A stretch of 64,000 nt of DNA from Magnolia sinica (Eukaryota > Streptophyta > Magnoliopsida > Magnoliales > Magnoliaceae): NCBI RefSeq assembly GCF_029962835.1, contig NC_080574.1, positions 25,952,001 to 26,016,000 on the forward strand, read 5' to 3'. Position 1 is the stretch's first letter; each line of letters opens with the position of its first letter. Shown piece after piece: positions 41,434 through 51,440 of this stretch. A program made the translations under genes and the position numbers. The notes under the pieces are model-generated. The model did not search any database and was not told the origin of the DNA. It saw nothing but the letters and a program-made list of their open reading frames with translations.

Positions 41434-42000
41434 ATCTTTGAGCTGACTATCCTATTTCCGATAGAACACGTAGCCGTGAAGATGGTATTTGGCAGTCTAC
41501 AAGTAAGATCTAACCTTAACAGTCTGTTAAACAGAGAGACAAGGATGGTTAGCATGTAGATTGAAAGGGAAGAAGATCACCATGCATGGAGGGGAAGCAG
41601 CAATGTAACAACCGGAAATGATTTATGAAAACGGGGCTAGCTACCAGACGATCATACCTGAGTGGTGAGAGAATCCGTCTCATCTCGCTGGGAAGACGAT
41701 TTCTAGAATGAAGACGAAAATAAGAAGCCTTTCAGTCTTAAATCCAAGCGTCAGTATCTACCATATAGTGGTGTCCCGCGGACCGCCATACCCATTTCAG
41801 TCTTAAATCCGAGTGTCAGACGAAATCCTTGAGTACCTGCATTTCTGATGGATTCGGTGATTGTTATACTGCCGAATCCTTCCATCTGCTACCGCCCTTT
41901 AATTGCAGCCGAAAACATTAAAAAACAAACGCTTGTGAAATGTCATAATTGCCCATTGCAGCCCATATACTGTTATTTGGGAAAACCAAACAGGCCCTAA

Positions 42001-42531
42001 AGTTTTAAAACCAAGTGAAAAAGGGAATGGTAATCTGATGTTGGTTCATGTGAAGATACCATTTTTCTTTGAGGTCCTTTTTAATATGTTCAGGAATGTT
42101 CTTGAAGTACCATTTTGTTAAGGGATGTTTTTGGAAATCCTTTTTTAGTTAATCGGTATCTATTGTAAAGGATTCTAGTTGATTTTGGTAGGTAGCAGAA
42201 ATCATATTGACCTGAGGGAAATCACTTTCAGAAGGATTGTAATCATCTTCTTGCCTTTGATATAGAGGGCTGAAGATGTGTGTGGGTATAGTCTTTGGAG
42301 GATTTAGATTTGGCAAAGATTGAGAAGCACTTGACGCAGATTGATTATATTTGGCAAAGAGAATGTCTACAGATCCATCGTTATTAGTTTGAATAATTAC
42401 TGGTTCTGTATGTTCATTTGGGAGTTTTTCTTGAGCATCTTCAAGATGCCAACTAGAAAGATTGACATCTTCCCAATTGATCCTTTTTAGCGTGATGACA
42501 TTATAAGCAAGATTTGTCATTAGTAAGGTAG
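42001..42531 (-). pseudogene. Endogenous caulimovirid linker after the movement region, copy 2 continued
   Basis: The minus-strand frame 42520-42149 is equivalent to 29031-28774 of copy 1 and continues, after the Harbinger gap, into 33353. It is rich in Ser, Pro, Asn and Gln, with no known fold recognised. A stop lies near 42150. Confidence 0.8.
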
Positions 42532-43430
42532 TTAAACCTTTGATTTGGCTTTCATAGGCTTGGCTTTCATCAGTTTGTAATATATGCGATAAGTTACCGC
42601 AATATTTTCACTGCTTGGGAACATATCAAATCCTTTTGTATTAACTCCTAATCGAAGGAATTTAAACAAATATTTGTCTGTCAGAGAGACAGAGAAATTT
42701 GGAATGCCATTGAAAAGGGCTGGGCCATCACTAAGACTAGCCTCAATTATTCCAATCAGAGAGTCTTTAAAATTTTGGAATCTCCTGTCTCTCAGAGCGA
42801 CAAGAACAGAAGCTTGTAAACCCAATCGAGTTAATGGTTTTACAGCAACTTGGACAAGACCTACATGGATATAATTATATTTGTGAGAATATTGATGAAG
42901 TTCTCGAGTAGAGAATAGATCCATGTTTTCACTTTGATGAGAAATGGGTCTAGTTTGCTCTACGGTCTTGATGACAAAATCTGATTCAAGAGATTCGTCA
43001 TTTTGGAAAGAACCTTCTCGATAAATTTCTTCATTAGGGACTTTTGGAATATGCCAATTTTGAAGAGACTGTTCTATATCAGAATAACGTCTCTTCTTGA
43101 TTTTTAATTGACATAGTTTCAGCATCAGCTGCTTTGGCAATATTTGTTGATTCTATTGAGGATTTTGCAGAATCAAAATTACTTTGGGTGGAAAACCATT
43201 TGGTTACTTTAGATATAACACTTTTGGAAACAGATTTGGCAGATTTTTGGCTAGCAGAACTGTTAGATCTTTCTAATTTTTTGGCAGATCTATTTGAAAA
43301 AAATCTCCTTTCTGGATCTACTGTTACGAAATCAAAATTAAAGTTAAGAAAAGGTTCGAGGCTCCCTTGTTATAATACTCTATTGCCATTAGCCAGTGGT
43401 GCGTAAGGCCTTTGTTGGGGAATCGTATTA
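42532..43430 (-). pseudogene. Endogenous caulimovirid movement protein region
   Basis: The frame 43140-42532 (about 202 codons) resembles caulimovirid 30K-superfamily movement proteins: an H-x-G-L-V-Q-V-A-V-K-P-L-T-R-L-G-L strand region, the following A-L-R-D-R-R segment and a D-G-P-A-L-F-N-x-x-P-N-F-S-V-S-L core. Readable N-terminal sequence extends upstream to about 43430 with a frame change and at least one stop. It precedes linker, capsid, protease and RT on the same strand, so the virus had one large polyprotein-like gene. Confidence 0.82.
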
Positions 43431-43440
43431 TTGATGTATT

Positions 43441-43443
<3 letters not shown>

Positions 43444-43483
<40 letters not shown>

Positions 43484-43615
43484 CACCATTTATTCACATT
43501 TATTCATGATCCTCAATAGAGGCTCAAGCAAGCTAGCTAGAGAGAGAGAGAGAGTTTTGCACCATTTATTCACATTTATTCAAGATCCTCAATAGAGGCT
43601 CAAGCAAGCTAGCTA
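43444..43615. repeat. (GA)n with 61-bp direct repeats at the right border of the viral block
   Basis: (GA)n at 43444-43478, then a 61-bp unit (43479-43539; TTTTGCACCATTTATTCAC...GCTAGCTA), a short (GA)7 (43540-43554), then the same unit again (43555-43615) with one mismatch. Confidence 0.9.
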
Positions 43616-43639
43616 AGAAACTGGATCCACACTTCTCTT

Positions 43640-44400
43640 CCCAAAACCACACTCCGTCCCCTTATTAACTCTGAATCTGATGAACTTTGTAAACTGACTT
43701 CTGAATGTTGATATGGCTTTCCATATTGAAGACCCTTTCCTTCAATTCGCAATGTTAATCTCCCAACCTAAACTACAACTACCATTTTTAAAAGTTAGGA
43801 TATTTTCCAGAGAGCCATTTGACCATCACCAATCCTCCACGACCATTTGCCAGCAGTAAAATATTCATTTGCCTAGTACTTCTGATTCCTGCCCCTCGTG
43901 CTTCTTTGCAATGCAGGCAACATGCCAGTGAACAAGATGGTATTTATGAGCCTCTTGTTGGTCATTCCCAAGGAATCTCTTCTGGATTGATTCAATCCTG
44001 CCAGCTACTTTGAATGAGCATTCAAACATAGACAGTAGGTAAACCCAGAGGTTTGCAAACATGCCTTCAAGGGGTTCATCCTACCACCTAAGGATAGAAG
44101 CCAGCCTTTCCAGGAAGCAAAACTTCCTTTTAAAATCTTTCTATCAGCTAATCCCATGTTTCTTGAGTTCTGCCATAACAGAATGGAATTCCCAAATACT
44201 TCAATGGCAACGATGTCACATCCAATTGCCTTAAGCTAACTGATTCATTAGACCAACATCCAAATTTAACTCCTTTTTTTGAAGGGTAGAAGAGAAATGG
44301 AGATGCGAAGTATCGAGCGTTGGGCTAGATTCACTCCTTGACCAACAAATATTTCATAGCATCTTATAATTCCTTTTAATGCTGTGCTTCCTGGTTAGAT
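43640..44400 (-). pseudogene. LINE reverse-transcriptase fragment, heavily decayed
   Basis: The minus strand includes PLKYLGIPF-like (about 44210) and AGRIESIQKRFL (about 43990) followed by NDQQEAHKYHLV-HW: the 'KIEKIQRDFLWGG...KxHLVKW' region of plant L1 RT. Many stops. No ends recognised. Confidence 0.7.
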
Positions 44401-44860
44401 CCATTCCCATGGAATGTATCATCTGCACTGGATGTGAGTGATTCCACTGTCGGAAGATGATATGTTGATTACCTGAACGATGCCACAAGCTGCAACCTTT
44501 TCTAACATTTTTTCTTAATGAGACAGCACTAATCAAGAGGAGAAGGGGAGATGGAGGGTCCCTTGGCATTTACCTGGACTGCACTGGAAGAAGCATTGGG
44601 GACTCCCATTCACCAATGATGTGCAAGCGTTAATCTAGGATCTCCACTTACTAGAAAAAGAAAAAAGGGAAAAATGAAAAAGAAAAAGAAAAAGAAATTG
44701 TAGAAGTTAATGCATTCAGAAAATAGGAATATTATGAAATTGGCATGGTACATGCTGGATCCCACTGGAAGTTTCTTGGAAGCATATGAGTTTAGACATC
44801 GAAGCAAAAGCAGTAAGATTCTAGATTTTACCTATTGGCAATGCTATAGACGCAAGGGAA
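44401..44860. other. Stretch without recognised gene
   Basis: Contains an A/G-rich tract at 44650-44700. Short frames on both strands have no recognisable domain. Confidence 0.35.
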
Positions 44861-45325
44861 TAGGGGTGGCAATGGGCCGGGCTAGGGCAGGGCCGATGTT
44901 GACCCTGACCCTAATCGGGGCTGGAACAGCCCTAGCCCTACATAACCAGTCTAGCCTTGTGATGGAAAGATTTAAAATGATCAAAGGTACGAAATAGTCA
45001 AGAATTTTTTTGGGTATCATCCATCGACTATGAATCCCATCATATAAATGGTTTGGATCATTGAAACATGACCCCCGGATCCAACATCGTGACTGGAAAG
45101 AGCTTACAAAGAACATCCATTTTTTGGTAAAAATATAATGTGGCAAAGTTGATGATTGGACTAGGCTGATGGGCACACCTAGGCCATTCATAATCGGCCC
45201 AGCCTGGCCCAGCCCAAACACCACACCTAGATTTCAAGCTTGGCCTTGGCCCTCAGCCAAGTTTAGGGTAGGGGCCCAAGCTGTAGCCCTATAGGGTTGG
45301 TCTCCCCGGCCCATTGCCGCTTCTA
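44861..45325. mobile_element. hAT-like MITE with GGGGTGGCAATGGGCC ends
   Basis: The ends TAGGGGTGGCAATGGGCC and GGCCCATTGCCGCTTCTA are inverted repeats. The flanking 8-mers CAAGGGAA and TTAGGGAA share six of eight bases, as a decayed target duplication would. The interior is rich in GGGCC/GGCCC and has no genes. An open frame over the left part is repeat-derived. Confidence 0.7.
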
Positions 45326-46128
45326 TTAGGGAAAGAGAGGAACAAGATGATGTTCAATAATAGATTCGTAATCATAACAAAGATGATCGAGAAAGAGAAA
45401 AGAAGAATTTTCTCTTGGGCCTTAAATGAGTTTGCTTGTGTAAGAGGCAGGCTTTAGGGGGTGGGAGGAAATTATAGGAGTCCGGAAGGTGGGGTAATCT
45501 ATGTGCATCACTTATTGCTTGCTTCCTGTTTTTCCTGCTTCCATTTTAATGCCATGCTCTCCCCTATTATGAACTGCTCCATTGAGCAATGGCAGCTACC
45601 TGTCGTTACTTGTTACATGTGTAAGTGATGACATGCATACCTATATGTGCATGCATATTTATTGCCGGTGAATCAGGCAGGCGGTGAATTGGGTTGAAAG
45701 TGAAAAGTTCCAATCCACTTGAGGGAGACGGATGAGCGTTGAATTTCATGCGTAAGGGTGAAATCCGGAGATTCACAAAGGAATGCCAAAAGTGAAAGCA
45801 GCTCGCTGAGTCCCTAAAAATGCTGGGGTGTGAAAGCATGGGATCAGATAGGATTGGATATTCTGCTAACCTCCATAAATGACGATTAGTTACCCTTGGT
45901 CTACGGATCTGGGCCAGTTAACACACGAAACACTTTGCCCTGGAGTATGGTCCCTTAAAAGCCTCCATGTCCAACACCTCGTATCCATGTTTGACACTGA
46001 AATTTGTCCATGTCCAAGTTACATGGTTGCACACTCATATTTGTGTTATTCATGCATGCATCATATGTAATACACATAGTGAGCAATAATTCAAGTCATT
46101 TCTCCTTAATGTCTTGCCCCTTTTGTTA
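45326..46128. other. Stretch without recognised gene
   Basis: No domain or repeat structure was recognised. Short frames (for example 45606-45839) are unsupported. Confidence 0.35.
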
Positions 46129-46281
46129 GGGTCAACTAGTGGGCCAAACCATTCGGGTTAGGAGAGTGGGCCTAGTCCATGGGTCAATCAGTGGGCTAAA
46201 CTATTCGGGTTGGTAGAGTGGGCCTAGTCCATGAGTCAACTAGTGGACCAAACCATTTGGGGCAGCAGAGTGGGTCTAGCC
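46129..46281. repeat. Three-copy tandem repeat, 52-bp unit
   Basis: The unit GGGTCAACTAGTGGGCCAAA...GTGGGCCTAGTCCAT occurs three times in direct succession with a few substitutions. Confidence 0.85.
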
Positions 46282-46299
46282 TCTAGCCACTTAAGATCT

Positions 46300-47005
46300 A
46301 TTGTTATATTTGAATTTCGATTTGAATTTTGAGTTTGAAATAATAGCCTAACAATCAAGTGTAGTTGGCCTTGATTTTAGGAGAGTGGATTAGCCGTTGA
46401 GTTTGAATTAGAATTTGAGTTTTGAATTTGAATTTTATGGAATGCTACAAATATTTATGTAGTTCTTAGCCATTAATAAAAAGGAGAGAAATTTCCAAAA
46501 CTCGCAAGGAGGGATGGTCTATCATTGAATTGGGACTACTTATCTTAATCATTTGAGTATGGTTGTACCACCTTTGAAAAAAAAAATCAAGTCATTACTA
46601 ATGTCTCTCTGTCTCTCTCAACATCAAACATTTTCAAGTAATGACCTGCTGCAGACTTGCATTCATTAGTATAATTATGGGAACAAAATGTTTGTTGACA
46701 GCTGCTGGGGATATAGATAATCTCGTCAGAAGAGAAGATATGGTCTGGCGTCTTTATGTTGCATATGCTGATACGCAACACAGATAATGAGTTTCAGTCA
46801 TTGTCTGTCTTTATTTCTTTTTTATATTTTATATTGTCCATGGCATGAAATTCTGTATTTTGATTGTCTTGACCTCGTGTATATTACACAGGTCATGTAA
46901 CACACGTCTTCTAGTCTATTTCATCCATGCTTTTGGTTCCACCAGACTCCTTTTTTAGTCTACTTCACCACCAACTAAACAAGAAATTTTTTTTCCTATT
47001 TATAG
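46300..47005. other. Probable intron upstream of the membrane-protein exon
   Basis: This should be intron sequence if the exon at 47006 is real. A short open segment at about 46700-46785 after a TTTGTTGACAG acceptor-like site (DNLVRREDMVWRLYVAYAD) looks coding-like, but no donor follows at the right place. It is left unannotated. Confidence 0.3.
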
Positions 47006-47247
47006 GCTTGGCAGACGACCCATCGGGTTCCAAGCATGATATAAAAGCTGAGATACCTGCAACATCTGGTGGTAGCTCTGGGCTGAAGGTAGTGTTCATA
47101 TGCCTTGGGCTGGTAACAGTTGTGGCATTGTCCATATTCCTGCTTAGGCAATGGCAGAAGAAGAAGAGAGAGGAGCAGTATGCCCGTCTTTTAAGATTGT
47201 TTGAAGAGGACGATGAGCTTGAACTTGAGCTTGGCCTACATGAGTGA
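47006..47247 (+). CDS. Last coding exon of an unrecognised single-pass membrane protein
   Basis: After a good acceptor (T-rich tract, then TTATAG at 47000-47005) the frame reads about 80 residues to TGA at 47245-47247. It has a polar segment (ADDPSGSKHDIKAEIPATSGG), a hydrophobic helix (VVFICLGLVTVVALSIFLL), a basic stop-transfer cluster (RQWQKKKREEQ) and an acidic tail (LFEEDDELELELG). The positive-inside cluster suggests a cytosolic C-terminus. The exon begins in codon phase 1, so upstream exons must exist but were not found; they may lie beyond large introns or outside recognition by eye. The acidic LFEEDDELE end looks conserved, yet I cannot name the family. Confidence 0.7.
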
Positions 47248-47373
47248 GACCTTTGTTCACTCATCCCTTGAGTGTAAGATAATTAAGGTATGTGTCACCA
47301 ACAATTGTAAAACCAAAAATCAGGGGACTGGACCACTTGTATCATCCACATATCATCTCTAGGCTCTGAAGTG

Positions 47374-47404
<31 letters not shown>

Positions 47405-47640
47405 ATCCTTGTCCCATTGTTAGGGAAAAAAATCCTACATAGTTTTGGCCATATGATTACCTATACAAGGCATAAATTTTATGAGGACAATTTTATTTTA
47501 TTTTTTGTCGCCAATGAAGGAATTTCTGCATTTCTTTAAAATCAGGGTTCTTTCAGTTGTGCCCAGAAGTTTTAGTACATACGGACCACGGTTCTTCAAA
47601 TTGATGGTTCTGCTCCCCCTTGCAAGTATGTTATATCTAA
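47248..47640 (+). other. Probable 3' untranslated region with (ATC)n microsatellite
   Basis: It follows the stop of the membrane-protein exon. A (TCA)n run of about ten units is at 47371-47403. No gene. Confidence 0.5.
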
Positions 47641-47644
47641 TGAG

Positions 47645-47720
47645 AATTGTTAACGGATGTGAATGTAGGCCATACAGTGAGTCTTTGATCAGTCTTTTTT
47701 CCTTTGTTACTTAGTTTGTG
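47645..47720 (+). repeat. Fragment similar to the copia LTR at 50.4 kb
   Basis: TTGTTAACGGATGTGAATG and GATCAGTCTTTTTTCCTTTGTTA match 50399-50420 and 51310-51340, the LTR sequences on both sides of the hAT-like MITE there. It is therefore a piece of the same LTR without the MITE. Confidence 0.5.
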
Positions 47721-47917
47721 CATGAGAAGGGATGAAGCATTCATGATTATCACCTCTTGTGTGTGTGTGGACATGTGGCCTGATTGCCTTCTTCGGATGT
47801 TGTGTTCATGATCATCAACCCTCATGATTGGTTGGAATATGTGGAACTATGGGCTAGTTATTCTCTTCAAGTGTGGTGTGCATAATGTACGTGTGAAGTG
47901 TACATGTTAGGTATTTG

Positions 47918-48587
47918 CAGTGTTCGAAATATTGGTATCACATTACGTATCACACCCTTGGGATATGGATATGTATCGGTTATCGCATGGGATATATCGG
48001 TTGTATCGCGTAATGTTTTTTCGTTGTTGGAAACACGGGGAAACATTGGAAATTGGTCGATTTTTTAAATGAAATTTTAGTGATTGTTAAAAAAAACACA
48101 CACAAATCAAAACATTACAAAAAACAAGTGAACATAATAGATTTTCTTTGTATGGGGTCCTAATATATGCGTTGTCTAACTGAATTGATGCAAGTAAATT
48201 AAAGTCTATTCATATAGTCTATAAATGTAAGAAGACGTGGAAACACAAGCAATACGTTCAAAAGCAAAAGAAGAATCACTAGATTAGGTTACACATGTTT
48301 GATTTTGATTGTTTTTCAAATTTCCACAACTCGGTCATTCTCCTCCAAATCTCGAAATTGAAGCTCCCAATCCATGATTTTTCATACAAAACATGAAAAA
48401 TCATGGATTTGTAACAATTTGACACTGATTTAACATAATTTATAGAAAAAAGGATCGAATTTTTTTTTTTTTTAAAAGCTCATCGGATCAAACATGGGGG
48501 ATATATCCCATTACTTGTGCGTTTCGTATTGCACAGGTGGGATACAAGATATATTGTGGGATATATCAGTCGATATTTAAAACACTG
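47918..48587. mobile_element. hAT-like MITE, 8-bp TSD GGTATTTG
   Basis: The ends CAGTGTTCGAAATAT and ATATTTAAAACACTG are inverted repeats. GGTATTTG flanks both sides exactly (47910-47917, 48588-48595). An 8-bp duplication and CA-G(T)G ends fit the hAT superfamily. The 670-bp interior is rich in TATCG/ATATATC words with no coding sequence. Confidence 0.9.
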
Positions 48588-48595
48588 GGTATTTG

Positions 48596-48893
48596 TTTGT
48601 TGTTGAAGGTTAGGTGATGTTCGTATAAGTTTGAGGTATATTTCCTAGTACTTTGTCCCGGATGGAAGTAAAAAAAATATTCGAGAATTGGATTCATAAA
48701 TCCGTTTGATTTTTTTGAGATGTAAATAGCCTATGTTAAATTAAATTGAACAAACTATCTTCAGCGGTCCAAATCCATCCAAATGTTTTTAATTGCCAAC
48801 AACAAATTAAAATATTTGACTACTGAGAAGCTTGATGAGAGTAAGAAGCAGTGGTGTGGTCCGATCAAGCGCTTGAGCAAAATATAAAGTAAT
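48596..48893. other. Intergenic stretch, nothing recognised
   Basis: No domain, RNA or repeat ends seen. It may be further copia-derived sequence, since the LINE that follows interrupts a copia fragment. Confidence 0.3.
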
Positions 48894-48906
48894 AGCTCAT
48901 ACTACT

Positions 48907-50107
48907 ACATTTTTTTTTTGGAATCATTTATTGAAATAACCAAAAGGCTCAACAACAAACAGAACAAACAAAAGAAAAGAAAAAGAAAAATACAACTAAC
49001 CCCTTGGGTTAAGATCCCCACTCCCTAACAAGCAAAAAGGCCTTCGTAACAATGGATCCCAGAGGTTGCAACTTATTCCAAAAACATCTTTCATTTCTTT
49101 CTAACTAGATGCACCATATAGAAGCCAAAAGCCAACAATGCCAGATGCCAATTATGCCTATCTTTGGATCTAGGCCCCCCAAATGCCAAGACAAGAATAA
49201 TTCCTCCATAGAGTTTGGCATAACCCAAGACATGTTGAAAGCCGAGAGGATGCCGTCCCACACACGTTTGGCATAGGCACAATGAATAAAAAAGATACAC
49301 TATTGATTCCTTATTCATCATGCACAATAGGCAGCCTTTCAGCGACACCATCCCTCTCTTTTGGATATTAACAATTGTTAAGATCCCATTTTTGCCTATA
49401 AGCCAAAAAAGGAATGCACTAAAAACCTCCTGACTTATCCCTAAGCCAAAACAGGTCATTTATGACATCTGGGTCGGGGCAAATGCCTTCCAACAAAGAG
49501 AGCAACTTCACAAACTCCTCAATTTCATCATCAGTCAAGTTGCGTTGAGTAGGGGGAAGCCACGCTCTGCCTGTGTCTTGGGCGATGAAACAATCAACAA
49601 CACAAATGGATTGATCCGGACACAACCTCGCAAGGTGAGGGAAGTGATATCTAAGGGACGATTCCCCTAATCAAATGCCATCTCATAATTTCACTTTGAC
49701 CCCGATGTCCAAAGAGATTCCTATCTTGGGGAGAGCTTTTCCAGCCATACAAGTGATTTGTCTCCAACAAAAAAGAAGCCCTGTACATCGAGGACTTCTT
49801 GGTCCATCTGCCCGAACTCGAAACACCATACTTCCCTGCGATAACCCTTCTCCACAAGCTTTCCTCCACCGAAACCTCCGCACCTATTTTCCCGGCACCG
49901 TCGAGTTAACCGCCTCCAGGACTGATTCTAGCTCCACCCTCATTATAAGGTCTACACACCTCCCAATTGAGAAGTGGAACTTGCTTTGCTAGGCATCCAC
50001 TTGCCAAAGAAAATCTTCGCGTAGCTGGTCAATTCTTAAGAGAATTGATTGCGGGCATTGAAAGAGAGCAAATGTACGGGGAGATTCGAGAGGACAGACT
50101 TGATACA
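48907..50107 (-). mobile_element. 5'-truncated L1-type LINE, 13-bp TSD
   Basis: AGCTCATACTACT flanks both ends (48894-48906 and 50108-50120). A T run just inside the left end (48909-48918) is the polyA tail of a minus-strand insertion. From 50107 leftward the minus strand encodes the C-terminal part of L1 RT in broken frames: LWRRVIAGKYG, F-W-L-I-G-K-N-G-I-L-T-I-x-N-I-Q-K-R-G-M-V and C-L-L-C, the zinc-binding region. A typical 5'-truncated retrotransposition. It landed in a copia remnant whose RNase H resumes at 50121. Confidence 0.92.
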
Positions 50108-50120
50108 AGCTCATACTACT

Positions 50121-50400
50121 TACAAGTTGATGTGGACTAATAAGCTATTATAGGAGATGGGGTGAAGTGAATCTACCTATGCAGTTGTTTTGTGATAATC
50201 TATCATGAGGGAACTAAACATATGGAGGTTGACTGTCACTTTATACGTGAGAAGGTCTCTAGTGGTGAAATTTCGACGCCATATGTTCGGTCTCAAGATC
50301 AACTTGCTGATGTTCACCAAGGCCCTTAGTCATAATTAGTCTACATGCATATACACCAAGCTTGGCATCGACAACATCTATGGTTCACCTTTAGGGGAAG
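50121..50400 (+). pseudogene. Ty1/copia RNase H C-terminal end
   Basis: The plus strand has LPMQLFCDN (about 50180), then EGTKHMEVDCHFIREKVSSGEIST (50212-50280) and Q-D-Q-L-A-D, the conserved RNase H end of copia elements. A frame change follows in the F-T-K-A-L region, and then KLGIDNIY. It ends just before TGTTAAC at 50401, where an LTR seems to start. Upstream it is interrupted by the LINE. Confidence 0.82.
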
Positions 50401-51440
50401 TGTTAACAGATGTGAATGTGGGTTGTACCCATTGTTTGAATGATCTCCGATATTATCGAAATATCTTCGATATTATCGTTATCTCCAGCTTGGCGATACC
50501 AATAACACTGGTAGTATTAGAAATTCCAGGCATTAGCAATGTATCGCTAAGTATCGCCAACATATCGATATTGCCAATATTTTCAATTATGTAAATTCCA
50601 GGCATCGCTTGTATTGGCAATATATCGATATCGCCAATATTTTTTACTGCGTAAATTCTAGTTTACGCTTGTATCACAGGTGTATCGGTGATATTTCAAT
50701 AATATCGCCAATGTAGAGATATCACGAAAGGCTTGTTTATTAAATAAAAACATATTTCAAATTATTATTTTTTTATGAGCACATTGTTGTATGCAGTTTT
50801 CAATTTGTTGTTGCTAATATTGATGATATTTCAATATTATCGTTATCGCAACATGCACGATATCAAGATCACAATCTTTCGTTTCATTTCCAATTGTCAA
50901 TGATTTCTTGGCAAAATATCATGAGTTATCGATATTCTGCAATATTGATTGATGTTTGGATAGAAGGTTGCATGGGTAATTGGATGGTTAGATGGGATGG
51001 GTGGGATGGTTAGACTGTTTCATACGACGACACATGCTTTTAAGTCCCCATTAAATGGAAACTTATTGTGTATTCATTTTTTATTTTTTATTTTTGCAAA
51101 TTTTTTATTCCTAAATATACAAATATGTGTATTTTAGCATCTCCTAAAGTTTCACTGAAAATTCTACCGTTTTCCCCATGTTTTCCCACATTTCTGGTTA
51201 TCAGCGATATTATCGGCAATATCGATATTGTTTCTATATCCCCAGCCAGTAAAACTTGTAGTGATATCAATACTTCGAACACTAGTTGTACCACTGTACG
51301 GCTCACCTAGTCGTTGATCCTAGTCTTTTTCCTTTGTTAGTTGTTATGTTGGTTTAGAACTCAGTGGGGAGAGACATGGGAAATCCAACCCTAATTCTCT
51401 CTCTCTCTCTTCTTTTACTCCTAATCTACAAAAAACTAGA
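50401..51440 (+). mobile_element. Probable copia 3' LTR carrying a hAT-like MITE
   Basis: It starts TGTTAACAGATGTGAATG directly after copia RNase H. After the MITE (50430-51284) it continues with CCTAGTCTTTTTCCTTTGTTA. The CT-rich tract at 51395-51415 and the following region may be the LTR's end, which is not fixed. The shorter relative at 47645 supports the assignment. Confidence 0.55.
50430..51284. mobile_element. hAT-like MITE, 8-bp TSD GTTGTACC
   Basis: GTTGTACC flanks both sides (50422-50429, 51285-51292). The ends CATTGTTTGAA and TTCGAACACTA are inverted repeats of the same family as 47918-48587. The interior is full of GATATTATCG/CGATATTG words. 855 bp, non-coding. Confidence 0.85.

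Larger units (their letters stand above)
33357..41997 (-). mobile_element. PIF/Harbinger transposon, 8.6 kb, TSD TAA
   Basis: The terminal inverted repeats are GGGCCTGTTTGGTTTTCC (33357-33374) and its complement GGAAAACCAAACAGGCCC (41980-41997), flanked by TAA on both sides (33354-33356, 41998-42000). It interrupts caulimovirid copy 2. The paralogous copy 1 near 28720 has a single TAA at the same point and serves as an unoccupied site. The element encodes, on the minus strand, a DDE transposase (36920-38335) and a Myb/SANT-like protein (35433-36619), the usual two-gene set, plus an additional frame at 34420-34845. All carry disabling mutations. Confidence 0.93.

Noticed and set aside
46700..46785. 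Coding-like segment after an acceptor-like TTTGTTGACAG, possible exon before 47006
   Set aside because: Ends in a stop without a usable donor, and the product is not recognised.
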